Shown: positions 51,546 through 60,711 of the stretch, in pieces
How the letters are laid out: each line of letters begins with the position of its first letter
Position numbering within the stretch: position 1 is the first letter of the stretch
Source: Streptomyces hokutonensis
GTDB lineage: Bacteria > Actinomycetota > Actinomycetes > Streptomycetales > Streptomycetaceae
Length of the DNA stretch: 60,770 nt
Direction of reading: 5' to 3'
Assembly: GCF_000376565.1 (NCBI RefSeq)
Contig: NZ_BARG01000102.1
Coordinates: forward strand, 1-60,770
Translations under genes and position numbers: made by a program
The notes under the pieces: generated by a model
Database searches by the model: none
Told to the model about the DNA's origin: nothing
The model's input: the letters and a program-made list of their open reading frames with translations, nothing else

Positions 51546-53981
51546 ATGGCACAGGGCACGGTCCAGGTGACGCACACCGGCACATCGCGGTGGCGGCGCC
51601 GCACAGGTGAGTACGCGTCGCTCGCCGCCGCCCTGGAGGCTGCGGCCGAGGGCGACGTACTGACCGTCGCTCCCGGCACCTACCGCGAGAACCTCGTCGT
51701 GCAGCGGTCGGTGACCCTGCGCGGACCGGAGGGTTCGCCCGGCTCGGTGCGCATCGCGCCCCTGGACGGCGTGCCGTTGACCGTGCGCGCCTCGGCGATC
51801 GTCCAGGACCTGCATGTCGAGGGCCAGGACTCGGCCGCGCCCGCCCTCCTTGTCGAGGACGGGACACCGGAGTTGACGGATCTTCGGATCGTCACGCGCT
51901 CCGCGTCCGGCATCGAGGTGCGCGGCGGCGCCCGCCCCACCGTCCGGCGCTGCACCGTCGACAACCCGGCCGGCATCGGGATCGCCGTACTCGACGGCGG
52001 TGGCGGGGTGTTCGAGGAGTGCGAGGTCGTCTCGGCCGGCCAGGCGGGCGTCGCGGTCCGCGCCGGCGGCCACCCGCGCCTGGAGCGCTGCCGCATCCAC
52101 CACGCCTCAGGAGTGGGTCTGTCCGCGACGGGCGAGAACTCCTCGCTGGAGGCGGTGGGTTGCGAGGTCTACGAGACGCGCGGCAGCGGCGTCCAGATCA
52201 CCGCCCGCGCCACCGCGCACCTCACCGACTGCGATGTGCACCGTACGGCCGCGGACGGCATCACGCTCGACACGGACGCGGTGCTGACGCTCGCCGACTG
52301 CCGTATCCACGACATCCCGGAGAACGCGGTCGACCTGCGCTCCCGCTCGGTCCTGACGCTGACCCGGACGACGGTGCGTCAGTTCGGGCGCAACGGACTG
52401 TCGGTGTGGGACCCGGGCACGCGCGTGGACGCCAACCAGTGCGAGATCTTCGACAGCACCGGCGACTATCCGGCGGTGTGGGTCAGCGACGGCGCGACGG
52501 TGGTCCTCGACTCCTGCCGGGTCCACGACGTACCGGACGCACTGTTCGTCCTCGACCGCGGCTCCCGCGCGGACGTCGTCGACAGCGACATCTCCCAGGT
52601 GCGCAACACGGCCGTGTCGGTGAGCGACGGCGCGACCGCGCAGCTCGACGACTGCCGGATCCGGGACGCGGCCACGGGCGCCTGGTTCCGCGACCACGGC
52701 AGCGGCGGCACCCTGAACAACTGCACGGTGGACGCCACCCAGACCGGCGTGATCGTCACCAAGGGCGCCGACCCCACCATCGAGCGCTGCACGGTCGACT
52801 CCCCCGCCGAGGCCGGCTTCTACGTCTCCGCGGGCGGCAGGGGCACCTTCCAGGGCTGCCGCGTGACAGGCAGCGGCGGCTACGGCTTCCACGTCATAGA
52901 CGGTTGTCGTACGACGCTCAAGAAGTGCCGTACGGAGCGGTGTGCGCGCGGTGGCTACGAGTTCGCGGACGCCGGACCGGAGGCGGGGCCCGGCACCGGA
53001 CCCGTCGTCGAGGACTGCACCAGCGACGAGAGCGGCCTCAAGCAGCCCACCGCCCATGAGACGGCCGTGGAGACGGCGAGCCAGGCGACGAGTGTGCTGG
53101 GCGCGATCCCCGGCCAGCGCACCGCCGAGCAGGCGCCCCCGGTCAGCGCGCCGGAGCCGGAGAAGGAGTCCCGCACCTCCAAGGCTGTCCTCGGTGAACT
53201 CGACGGTCTGGTCGGCCTGGACAGCGTCAAGCGCGAGGTGCGCTCCCTGATCGACATGATCGAGGTGGGCCGCCGCCGCCAGCAGGCCGGCCTCAAGGCG
53301 GCCTCCGTCAAACGGCACCTGGTCTTCACCGGCTCCCCCGGCACCGGCAAGACGACGGTCGCCCGGCTCTACGGCGAGATCCTCGCCTCGCTCGGCGTCC
53401 TGGAGAAGGGGCATCTCGTCGAGGTGTCCCGCGTCGACCTGGTCGGCGAGCACATCGGCTCCACGGCGATCCGCACCCAGGAGGCCTTCGACAAGGCGCG
53501 CGGCGGGGTGCTGTTCATCGACGAGGCGTACGCGCTCTCCCCGGAGGACTCGGGCCGCGACTTCGGTAAAGAGGCCATCGACACGCTGGTGAAGCTGATG
53601 GAGGACCACCGGGACGCGGTCGTGGTGATCGTCGCGGGCTACACGGCCGAGATGGAGCGGTTCCTTTCCGTCAACCCCGGTGTGGCGTCCCGTTTCTCAC
53701 GGACCATCACCTTCAGCGACTACAACGCCGAGGAACTGCTCAGGATCGTCGAGCAGCAGGCCGAGGAGCACGAGTACCGGCTGGCCGAGGGCGCGTCCGA
53801 GGGGCTGACGAAGTACTTCACCGCGATCCCGAAGGGCGCCGCGTTCGGCAACGGCCGTACCGCGCGGCAGACCTTCGAGGCGATGGTGGAGCGGCACGCG
53901 AGCCGGGTCGCCCAGGTCGAGGAGCCGAGCACGGACGACCTGACCCTCCTCTACGCGGACGACCTGCCCGAGCTGCCCTGA
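51546..53981 (+). CDS. right-handed beta-helix protein fused to CbxX/EccA-type AAA ATPase
   Basis: Protein of 811 residues with two parts. Residues about 20-480 form a right-handed parallel beta-helix: regular short repeats such as LEDCRI-like turns, each with a cysteine-rich turn and G-x-G-x edge strands (pectate-lyase-like). After a linker (about 480-545) comes a CbxX/CfqX AAA domain (about 550-811) with Walker A TGSPGTGKTT, Walker B LFIDEAYAL, sensor-like VIVAGYTAEM and a C-terminal lid. This AAA type occurs in RuBisCO activase-like CbbX and in ESX EccA1. Neighbours are not ESX genes. It probably remodels or moves a partner that the beta-helix recognises; no substrate is known. Confidence 0.88.
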   Translation: MAQGTVQVTHTGTSRWRRRTGEYASLAAALEAAAEGDVLTVAPGTYRENLVVQRSVTLRGPEGSPGSVRIAPLDGVPLTVRASAIVQDLHVEGQDSAAPALLVEDGTPELTDLRIVTRSASGIEVRGGARPTVRRCTVDNPAGIGIAVLDGGGGVFEECEVVSAGQAGVAVRAGGHPRLERCRIHHASGVGLSATGENSSLEAVGCEVYETRGSGVQITARATAHLTDCDVHRTAADGITLDTDAVLTLADCRIHDIPENAVDLRSRSVLTLTRTTVRQFGRNGLSVWDPGTRVDANQCEIFDSTGDYPAVWVSDGATVVLDSCRVHDVPDALFVLDRGSRADVVDSDISQVRNTAVSVSDGATAQLDDCRIRDAATGAWFRDHGSGGTLNNCTVDATQTGVIVTKGADPTIERCTVDSPAEAGFYVSAGGRGTFQGCRVTGSGGYGFHVIDGCRTTLKKCRTERCARGGYEFADAGPEAGPGTGPVVEDCTSDESGLKQPTAHETAVETASQATSVLGAIPGQRTAEQAPPVSAPEPEKESRTSKAVLGELDGLVGLDSVKREVRSLIDMIEVGRRRQQAGLKAASVKRHLVFTGSPGTGKTTVARLYGEILASLGVLEKGHLVEVSRVDLVGEHIGSTAIRTQEAFDKARGGVLFIDEAYALSPEDSGRDFGKEAIDTLVKLMEDHRDAVVVIVAGYTAEMERFLSVNPGVASRFSRTITFSDYNAEELLRIVEQQAEEHEYRLAEGASEGLTKYFTAIPKGAAFGNGRTARQTFEAMVERHASRVAQVEEPSTDDLTLLYADDLPELP

Positions 53982-56290
53982 GGCGGCACCTCGGGCCGCA
54001 GCCGGGCCAGCAGCCGTTCCCGTTCCACGGCGAACGCCGGGTCGGCCTGGTAGTCGGAGTGGCCCAGGATCGGGGCGGGCAGCGGGTGTTGGGCGGTACG
54101 GCCGTACTCCAGCGGGTCCTTGAGGGGGCCGTGGTCCACCTCGGGGCCGCAGTCGCCGGTCAGCCGGACCGGGCCTCCGATGGGGTCGGTGAGCCGGTAC
54201 AGATTGCGCCAGCAGTCGACCTCGTGGTGCAGGCGGCTGAGCGCGGCCGGTCCGAAGTGGGCGGGGAACCAGCGGCCGTAGAGGCGCTCCAGGGGTGAGC
54301 CGTAGGTCAGGAGGGCGACTCGTTTGCGCTGGGCCGGTTTGAGTTGCCAGGCCGCGGCCGCCGCCAGGACGCTGCCCTGGGAGTGGCCGGAGAGGACGAG
54401 CCGGCCGCCGGTGGCGCGGGTCCAGGTGGCGATCCGCCAGGTCAGGTCGGGGACGGCGCGCTCGGCGTAGCAGGGCGGCGCGAAGGGGTGGGCGGCGCGC
54501 GGCCAGAAGGTGCCGACGTCCCACAGGATGCCGATGGTGCGCCGCGCGGAGGGGTCCTTGTAGGCGCGTCTGCCCCAGGTGACGAAGAGGATGAAGCCGA
54601 GCCCGATCAGCCAGGAGCCGAGGCCCTGGGAGGTCTGGGCGGCGCCGTGCACGAAGGCGTGGCCCTCCTGCCCTGCCCGCGACGGTGTCCTGTCGGTCGT
54701 GAAGGCGCCGATCAGCGCTCCGGCGCCCAGGAGCAGGGTGGCGGTCGCGGTGACGGCGACGAGGAGGGGGCCGCGGTCGGTGAGCGTGGCCATCGCGCGG
54801 GTGCTCGCGATCCGGGCGGTGCGCGTCCGGTCCTTGCGCCCGCCCGGGTAGTCGAGCGCCACGGCCGCCAGTTCGCTGCGGCGCAGCCGCCAGGCGCGGT
54901 GGCCCAGCAGGGCGCAGAGGACGAGTACGACGACCAGGAGCAGCGGGATCACCGAGGCCTGCCAGGTGAGCAGGACGGGCGGGCCCGCGATGGACGTACC
55001 GGTGCCGTCCAGCCAGTCGGAGACCCGCTGGGACACCCCGCCGGACATCACACCGCCGAGCGCGCAGGCGAGCATCGCGACGGCCGGTCCGCCGAGGCCG
55101 CGCATCGCGGCGCGCGGGTCGGGGTGGGTGCGGTGCAGCAGGTGGGCGACGACCGCCAGGGCGATCACCAGCAGTCCCTGGACCAGGGCGATTCCACCGA
55201 AGACGGGATCTCCCGGCAGCCGCCCGGAGGACTCCCATCCCGGACGCGACCAGCCGGCGTACAGCAGGGCGAGGACGAGCAGCAGGAGCGCGCCGAGCGG
55301 CAGGCGTCGTACGAGACGGCGGTCCAGGGCCTGGTCGAGACGGTGCTCGCTGCGGCCCCGGCGGCACACGACGTAGACCACGACGAAGGCGAGGCCGGCG
55401 AGCGCCGTCTCCAGGAGCGTGCCGAGGCCGGCCAGTGCGTGGGAGCCGTCGGGTCCGCGGTCGAAGCCGGCCGCCGAGACGGTGACGGCCGCGGCGACGG
55501 TCAGGAGGCCCGCCGCCGTGTGGGCGGCGCGCAGCCGTGCGACCAGGCGGCGGCCGTACCAGAAACCGGGCCTGCCCAGGGCGCTGCCGTCGGGCTCGTC
55601 GTCGGGTTCGGCTCTGCGGGGCATCGGCTGCTGGGACTCGTACTCGCTCCAGGTGCGGCGCGAGAGGTACCAGAGCAGGACGGTCATTGCGGTCGGCACC
55701 AGTGCGGCGAGGCCGAGGCGGCGGCCGGGGCGGCTCCACCAGCTGTCGTGCGACACGGCGGGCGACAGGAAGCCCAGCCAGGAGTGGCGCTCGGCGCACG
55801 CGCGCGTGCCCGCGCACTGCCAGGCGGCGAGATCGAGGGCGACCTCGCAGGCCGCCGCCACGAGCAGCACGGTCAGGGTGAGTCCCGCGAGTCGCACCAG
55901 CAGGCCGTAGAAGCGCACCGTCCGTTTCCGGTCGCGGGCGGTGGGGCGCATCCAGTGGGCCAGGTTGACGACCATGAACGGCAGCAGCAACAGCCACAGG
56001 GCGCGGGTGCCGTTGCCGGAGGTCAGGTTGCACCAGACGTACGCCTCGCGGATCGGTCCGGTGCGGCCGTCGGCGGTTCTGGACTCGGCGTCGACGTCGG
56101 CGGTGCGCCGGAAGACGGCCGCCGTGTCGTCGCCGGTGATCCGCACCGTGCGCGGATCACCGAGCATTTCCTCTGGTGTGGCGCCGCCGACTCCGTGGAC
56201 CAGGAGTTCCAGGGCGGGTTCGGTCCGGTCGGGCCGTACGGCGGGCTCGTCGGCCCCGCTCGTGACGGCATGTTCCTGCACACGCTCCAC
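53951..56290 (-). CDS. large multi-pass membrane protein with alpha/beta-hydrolase motifs
   Basis: Protein of about 779 residues. Near the N-terminus is an LLVHGVGG motif, as in alpha/beta-hydrolases; there follow about ten membrane segments; the C-terminal domain has GHSQGSVLAAAAAW (nucleophile elbow) with preceding LVLSG and following DYQADPAF. It may be a lipase-like enzyme with its oxyanion part and catalytic part separated by a membrane region, or two hydrolase-type domains. The start is uncertain: I used the GTG with a GGGGGA ten bases upstream; the frame is open to 56419. It overlaps the beta-helix/AAA gene by 31 bases at the convergent 3' ends. Confidence 0.7.
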   Translation of the reverse strand: MERVQEHAVTSGADEPAVRPDRTEPALELLVHGVGGATPEEMLGDPRTVRITGDDTAAVFRRTADVDAESRTADGRTGPIREAYVWCNLTSGNGTRALWLLLLPFMVVNLAHWMRPTARDRKRTVRFYGLLVRLAGLTLTVLLVAAACEVALDLAAWQCAGTRACAERHSWLGFLSPAVSHDSWWSRPGRRLGLAALVPTAMTVLLWYLSRRTWSEYESQQPMPRRAEPDDEPDGSALGRPGFWYGRRLVARLRAAHTAAGLLTVAAAVTVSAAGFDRGPDGSHALAGLGTLLETALAGLAFVVVYVVCRRGRSEHRLDQALDRRLVRRLPLGALLLLVLALLYAGWSRPGWESSGRLPGDPVFGGIALVQGLLVIALAVVAHLLHRTHPDPRAAMRGLGGPAVAMLACALGGVMSGGVSQRVSDWLDGTGTSIAGPPVLLTWQASVIPLLLVVVLVLCALLGHRAWRLRRSELAAVALDYPGGRKDRTRTARIASTRAMATLTDRGPLLVAVTATATLLLGAGALIGAFTTDRTPSRAGQEGHAFVHGAAQTSQGLGSWLIGLGFILFVTWGRRAYKDPSARRTIGILWDVGTFWPRAAHPFAPPCYAERAVPDLTWRIATWTRATGGRLVLSGHSQGSVLAAAAAWQLKPAQRKRVALLTYGSPLERLYGRWFPAHFGPAALSRLHHEVDCWRNLYRLTDPIGGPVRLTGDCGPEVDHGPLKDPLEYGRTAQHPLPAPILGHSDYQADPAFAVERERLLARLRPEVPPQGSSGRSSA

Positions 56291-56580
56291 TGTTCGCACA
56301 TCCCCCGTGACGTACCGTCTGACTGTGTTCGTGTGCACACCAGGATCGCCCCTTTCGGCGCGTCGCACACGCCCTGTCACCGAATCTCCCCGATCCGTGT
56401 GACAACGCGGGGGACGCATGAGGTCCCGATGACATGTGCGCGTCGGGACAGGCGATGGCGCAGTGCTTGCGGGGGCGTGCGAGGATGGGACGTCCGCGCA
56501 CCGCAGCCGGGACGAAGGTCCTGCTCCGAGCCGGTGCGCAGGACGGTCGGACGGGTTGAGGCGAAAGGACCGGAGCGTAC

Positions 56581-57411
56581 GTGAGTGAGAATCAGAACCT
56601 CCTCGCGGAGCAGCGGCGCGCCCTGATCCTCGACGAGGTCCGGCGCCGCGGCGGCGTCCGCGTCAACGAACTGACCCGCAAGCTCGGCGTGTCGGACATG
56701 ACGGTCCGCCGCGACCTCGACGCGCTGGCCCGTCAGGGCGTTCTGGAGAAGGTGCACGGCGGGGCGGTACCGGTCGTCGAGGCGAGCACGCACGAGCCGG
56801 GCTTCGAGGCGAAGTCGGGTCTTGAACTGACCGCCAAGGAGGACATCGCGCGCGCCGCGGCGGAACTCGTCGCGCCCGGCACGGCGATCGCGCTCTCGGG
56901 CGGTACGACGACGTACGCGCTGGCGCACCATCTCCTCGAGGTCGCCGATCTCACCGTGGTCACCAACTCCGTGCGGGTGGCGGACGTCTTCCACGCGGCA
57001 CAGCGCACCTCGGGACAGCGGCAGGGCGCGGCGACGGTCGTCCTGACCGGCGGGGTGCGGACCCCCTCCGACTCGCTGGTGGGCCCGGTGGCCGACCAGG
57101 CGATCGCGGCACTCCACTTCGACATGCTCTTCCTCGGCGTCCACGGCATATCGGTCGAGGCCGGGCTGTCCACGCCGAACCTCGCCGAGGCCGAGACCAA
57201 CCGCAGGCTCGTGCAGTCCGCGCGGCGGGTCGTGGTCGTCGCCGACCACACCAAGTGGGGGACGGTGGGCCTGAGTTCGTTCGCCGCGCTGGAGCAGGTC
57301 GACACGCTGGTGACGGACGCGGGGCTGCCGGCCGAGGCGCGCGAGGACATCTCCGAGCATCTGCGGCGGCTTGTGGTGGCGGGCGAACCCGACGAGGACG
57401 CAGACATCTGA
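56581..57411 (+). CDS. DeoR/GlpR family transcriptional regulator
   Basis: Protein of 276 residues. A DeoR helix-turn-helix (RGGVRVNELTRKLGVSDMTVRRDLDAL, about 22-50) and the sugar-phosphate isomerase-like effector domain with IALSGGTTTYAL, VVLTGGVRTPSDSLVGP and VVVADHTKWG. Such regulators respond to phosphorylated sugars. The GTG at 56581 has GGAG upstream; the 290 bases before it carry the divergent promoters with nothing else clear. No sugar operon is adjacent, so the target is unknown. Confidence 0.9.
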   Translation: MSENQNLLAEQRRALILDEVRRRGGVRVNELTRKLGVSDMTVRRDLDALARQGVLEKVHGGAVPVVEASTHEPGFEAKSGLELTAKEDIARAAAELVAPGTAIALSGGTTTYALAHHLLEVADLTVVTNSVRVADVFHAAQRTSGQRQGAATVVLTGGVRTPSDSLVGPVADQAIAALHFDMLFLGVHGISVEAGLSTPNLAEAETNRRLVQSARRVVVVADHTKWGTVGLSSFAALEQVDTLVTDAGLPAEAREDISEHLRRLVVAGEPDEDADI

Positions 57412-57476
57412 CGGGTCGTCAGCTATCGTGGCGCCGCGCCCGCCTCGAACCACCTTTGCGCAGAGGAGGTTTCACC

Positions 57477-57950
57477 ATGGCTCACCGTCTGCGCCCGGTG
57501 GGAGTCGACTTCGTCGAGACCGCCCCCGTGCGCCTCGTCTTCGCGCGCGAGATCACCGCGCCGCCCGAGGCGGTGTTCCATGCGCTCGCCGAGGACGTGG
57601 CCGGCTGGAGCGAGTGGTTCTCGGCGGTGACATCGGCTCGGCCCACCGAGGACGGAACGGGGCGTGAGGTTCGGCTGCTGGGCGGGACGCGGTTCGAGGA
57701 GAGCGTGCTGGTGGCCAAGTCGCCGGAGACGTATGCCTATCGCGTCGACGCGACCAACGCGCCGGGCGCTCGCGCGCTGGTCGAGGAGTGGCGGTTGACG
57801 CCAGGCGCCGCGGGCGGAACGCGGGTTCAGTGGACATTCGCCGCGGATGGGAACGCTGTGTTTCGGGGTGTGGTGCGGTTGGCTCGGCCTGGGTTGGGGC
57901 GGGCGTTCAAGGGGGCGGTGGCTGCGTTGGATCGGCGGTTGGAGAAGTAG
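57477..57950 (+). CDS. SRPBCC family protein (polyketide cyclase/START-like)
   Basis: Protein of 157 residues, helix-grip fold: REITAPPEAVFHALAEDVAGWSEWFSAV, then the strand patterns VLVAKSPETYAYRV and TPGAAGGTRVQWTFA, and a C-terminal long helix. It likely binds a hydrophobic ligand. The ATG has GAGGAGGT upstream and lies 65 bases after the DeoR gene on the same strand, so it may be co-transcribed with it. Confidence 0.8.
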   Translation: MAHRLRPVGVDFVETAPVRLVFAREITAPPEAVFHALAEDVAGWSEWFSAVTSARPTEDGTGREVRLLGGTRFEESVLVAKSPETYAYRVDATNAPGARALVEEWRLTPGAAGGTRVQWTFAADGNAVFRGVVRLARPGLGRAFKGAVAALDRRLEK

Positions 57951-57960
57951 GGCTCGTTGT

Positions 57961-58041
57961 CGTCTGCGGGTCCGTTGTGGCTGGGCGCGCCCGCGCGGCG
58001 GAGCCGCAGATCGACACAGCCCCGCGCCCCTGTCGGGGCGC
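57961..58041. repeat. intergenic repeat element with GC hairpin (Streptomyces-type)
   Basis: This convergent gap contains GCGCCCGCGCGGCGGAGCCG, then CACAGCCCCGCGCCCC and a 7-bp stem GCGCCCC (58024-58030), TGTC loop, GGGGCGC (58035-58041). From memory this string pattern recurs in intergenic regions of many Streptomyces genomes; that is not checked here. It probably also acts as a bidirectional terminator between the SRPBCC and the PLP-enzyme genes. Confidence 0.65.
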
Positions 58042-58063
58042 TCCACCAAGGGCGTTCACAAGC

Positions 58064-59188
58064 TCAGTTCGGCCATACTCCCGTCTTCAGCAGCGATGTG
58101 ATCGCCTCGCTGTACGGCGTGATGTCCAGGCCCTGTTCCGTCAGCCACTCGTCCGAGTAGTACTTGTCCAGGTAGCGGTCGCCCGGGTCGCACAACAGGG
58201 TTACGACGCTGCCCTGTCGGCCCGCTGCCACCATCTCGGCGATGATCTTCAGGGCGCTCCAGAGGCCGGTACCGGTGGAGCCGCCCGCCTTGCGGCCGAT
58301 GGCTTGCTCCAGGGCTCGTACGGCGGCGACGCTGGCCGCGTCCGGGACCTTCATCATGCGGTCCACGGCGCCCGGTACGAAGCTCGGTTCCATCCGGGGG
58401 CGGCCGATACCCTCGATACGGGAGCCGCAGTCGCAGGTGACGTCCGGATCGCCGGTGGTCCAGCCCTCGAAGAAGCAGGAGTTCTCCGGGTCGGCGACAC
58501 AGACCAGGGTGTCGCGCTGCGTGTAGTGGACGTAGCGCGCGAGCGTCGCCGAGGTGCCGCCGGTGCCGGCCGTGGCGACGATCCACGCGGGCTCCGGGAA
58601 ACGCTCCAACTCCAGCTGGCGGAAAATGGATTCGGCGATGTTGTTGTTGCCTCGCCAGTCCGTGGCGCGCTCCGCGTAGGTGAACTGGTCCATGTAGTGG
58701 CCGCCGGTCTCCACCGCCAGGGCGGCCGACTCCTCGTACATCTTGCGCGAGTCGTCCACGAAGTGGCATCGCCCGCCGTGGAATTCGATCAGTCGGATCT
58801 TCTCGGCGCTGGTCGTGCGGGGCATCACCGCGATGAAGGGGACGCCGATCAGCTTGGCGAAGTACGCCTCGGAGACGGCGGTGGAGCCGCTGGACGCCTC
58901 GATCACCGGGCGGGTGGGCCGGATCCAGCCATTGCACAGGCCGTAGAGGAAGAGGGAGCGGGCCAGGCGGTGTTTGAGGCTGCCCGTGGGGTGGGTCGAC
59001 TCGTCCTTGAGGTACAGGTCGATGCCCCAGTGCTCGGGCAGCGGGAAGCGCAGGAGGTGGGTGTCCGCGGAGCGGTTCGCGTCGGCCTGGACCTTGCGGA
59101 CGGCCTCTTTCAGCCAGCTCCGGTAGGCGGCGTCGCTGCGGTCGACATCGAGGGTGGCACCGGTCGGGGCCTGTGGGGTGGTGCTCAC
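58064..59188 (-). CDS. PLP-dependent cysteine-synthase family enzyme
   Basis: Protein of 374 residues of fold-type II PLP enzymes. The substrate-phosphate and PLP-lysine part reads HPTGSLKHRLA (Lys in SLKHR), the phosphate loop is ATAGTGGTSAT and the substrate loop is EASSGSTAVSEA. It resembles PLP-dependent cysteine synthase/cystathionine beta-synthase-like proteins but carries a Cys-rich segment (CDCGSRI) after the middle. It could make cysteine or a related sulfur or beta-substituted amino acid. The GTG at 59188 has AAGGAG eight bases upstream. Confidence 0.87.
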   Translation of the reverse strand: MSTTPQAPTGATLDVDRSDAAYRSWLKEAVRKVQADANRSADTHLLRFPLPEHWGIDLYLKDESTHPTGSLKHRLARSLFLYGLCNGWIRPTRPVIEASSGSTAVSEAYFAKLIGVPFIAVMPRTTSAEKIRLIEFHGGRCHFVDDSRKMYEESAALAVETGGHYMDQFTYAERATDWRGNNNIAESIFRQLELERFPEPAWIVATAGTGGTSATLARYVHYTQRDTLVCVADPENSCFFEGWTTGDPDVTCDCGSRIEGIGRPRMEPSFVPGAVDRMMKVPDAASVAAVRALEQAIGRKAGGSTGTGLWSALKIIAEMVAAGRQGSVVTLLCDPGDRYLDKYYSDEWLTEQGLDITPYSEAITSLLKTGVWPN

Positions 59189-59495
59189 GGCGGGGCTCCT
59201 TACGCTTCGCGCCGACAGCGCTTCGCACGGCCGACACCTCGATCATATGCACCTTCAGCACGCTTCTCACCTGCATAAACGTCCCTTTGGGGAGGTCAAA
59301 GGCAGCCCTGGGGAGCGATCACGGTGACAGTGGGGGGCGCATTTATGCGAGTGCTCCGGGTACTCACCGTGACCGCCTCGTGCGTACTGGTGCTCGACGC
59401 CCGGTGCGGGCAGACTGCACCGGAGCGGGACGAACGTCCTGAACGGGGGCGCACACTGGATCACGAGATGTCCTGGACCAAGGGGGCGGGGAAGC
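59189..59495. other. 307-base stretch without a confident gene
   Basis: This region separates the PLP-enzyme start from the short hypothetical gene and so holds divergent promoters. A GTG-started frame (59324-59584) begins with a hydrophobic segment and overlaps the next gene; it is the only other possible reading, and I do not trust it. No hairpin or repeat is obvious. Confidence 0.5.
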
Positions 59496-59822
59496 ATGGC
59501 GGAGCCGGAATTCACGGCCACGGGCGTGCGGATCGGGAAGCGGCTGCGGTCACTCACCCGGGCCGGACAGGTCCGGATCAATGACGGCAGGCTGGAGTTG
59601 CTCACCAGTTACGGCAGCGAGATCGACAGCGCGCCGGTGCAGGCGGTACGCGCGTCGAAGCCCTGGTTCGCCCCGGAGGACCGGGCGCTGGCCGACCTGA
59701 ACGGGAATCGGTACCTGTTGACGCTCGGCGAGCACGACCCTGCGCCAGGGCAGCCCGGGCCTCCTGCGGCACGGCGGTTCATCGAGGCCGTGCGTAAGGC
59801 TGCCGGGCGTGGGGGCGGCTGA
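59496..59822 (+). CDS. short hypothetical protein
   Basis: Protein of 108 residues with an ATG preceded by GGGGAAGC. It starts MAEPEFTATGVRIGKRLRSL; the middle reads DGRLELLTSYGSEIDSAPVQAVRA and the C-terminus is glycine- and arginine-rich. No signal, membrane segment or known domain can be seen. It resembles the short conserved hypotheticals that often sit near PLP or anti-sigma genes in Streptomyces; the function is unknown. Confidence 0.6.
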   Translation: MAEPEFTATGVRIGKRLRSLTRAGQVRINDGRLELLTSYGSEIDSAPVQAVRASKPWFAPEDRALADLNGNRYLLTLGEHDPAPGQPGPPAARRFIEAVRKAAGRGGG

Positions 59823-60067
59823 CTGGTCGGCGGCGGGTGTCGCGGGCGTGCGGCGAGGAGTGGCAAACGTCAGCAGGTACAGCAAAGTGCGGCGAGTTGC
59901 GGGACCGCAGCACCTGCGTCACTCTGGTCTCACGTCACTCTGGGTTTACCGGCGATAACGCTGCGAACCAGCCGCCGGGCACAACAGCAGGCGGCCTATT
60001 TCCCTCGACCAGCCTGCTGGATCCGAACTCCGTGTTCTTCCGGGCCTCTCGTCGGGGAGTCGCAGCC

Positions 60068-60643
60068 GTGATCACTCACCCAAGCAGGCACTGCGCGGTA
60101 GAGCTCCAAGCCCTGCCGTCGCGGATCGGCCAGGTCCGCAGAATCGTATCTGCGCAGTTGCGCTACTGGCATCTCGATCCACTCATAGACCGGGCGGCGC
60201 TCGGCGTGACCGAGCTCCTGACCAACGTCCACCGGCACGCCCAGCCCGACAAGACGTGCACCGTCGAGATCGAGCTGCTGCTCGACCACCTCGTCGTCTC
60301 CGTGCACGACCACGATCCCCGGCTCCCTGTCGCCGGCGACATCTCCGACGTCGCGGCCACTGCCACGTGTGGGCGGGGGCTTGCGATGGTGGCGGCGGTC
60401 AGCGAGAGCTGGGGGGTTCGGGCGGAGGGGGAGTCCGGGAAGGTTGTTTGGTTCATGCTTTCCGCCCCTGAGCCCGCGCCTTTGCCGACGGCGGTGGTGT
60501 CTACGCCGGCATCGGCCCGGCCCGCGCGCCGGGTGGGGGTTGGATCGGAGAAACCTGCCCACCGGTTCGTCAGTGAGGTCGAACTTCCGGTGGACGAACA
60601 CCGGTCCCAGCACGCTCCCGCCCGGTCGGCCGTTGCCGGTTGA
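60068..60643 (+). CDS. GHKL ATP-binding protein (anti-sigma-regulatory-type)
   Basis: Protein of 191 residues. The histidine-kinase-like ATPase fold is seen as ALGVTELLTNVHRHAQPD (N-box), VSVHDHDPRLP (G1), and TCGRGLAMVAAVSESWGV (G2). Such stand-alone HATPase_c proteins in Streptomyces act as anti-sigma factors or phosphorelay partners. The GTG at 60068 has GGGGAG eight bases upstream; the longer frame is ignored. The C-terminus (about 140-191) is Pro/Ala-rich and probably disordered. It lies near the right edge with no partner gene in view. Confidence 0.85.
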   Translation: MITHPSRHCAVELQALPSRIGQVRRIVSAQLRYWHLDPLIDRAALGVTELLTNVHRHAQPDKTCTVEIELLLDHLVVSVHDHDPRLPVAGDISDVAATATCGRGLAMVAAVSESWGVRAEGESGKVVWFMLSAPEPAPLPTAVVSTPASARPARRVGVGSEKPAHRFVSEVELPVDEHRSQHAPARSAVAG

Positions 60644-60711
60644 CCGGGCGGTGATTTGGGTTGGGGGGTGGGGGGGCTGACTGGGCCGGTGTTGAGAGGG
60701 TGCCGGGGAGT

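Noticed and set aside
53697..56033. Alternative 778-codon minus-strand frame in the large membrane-protein region
   Set aside because: Another frame of the same strand; Arg/Pro-rich and without membrane segments, unlike the frame with GHSQGS.
59324..59584. Short GTG-started gene in the gap before 59496
   Set aside because: Starts without a convincing ribosome-binding site, overlaps the next gene in a different frame and has no recognisable domain.
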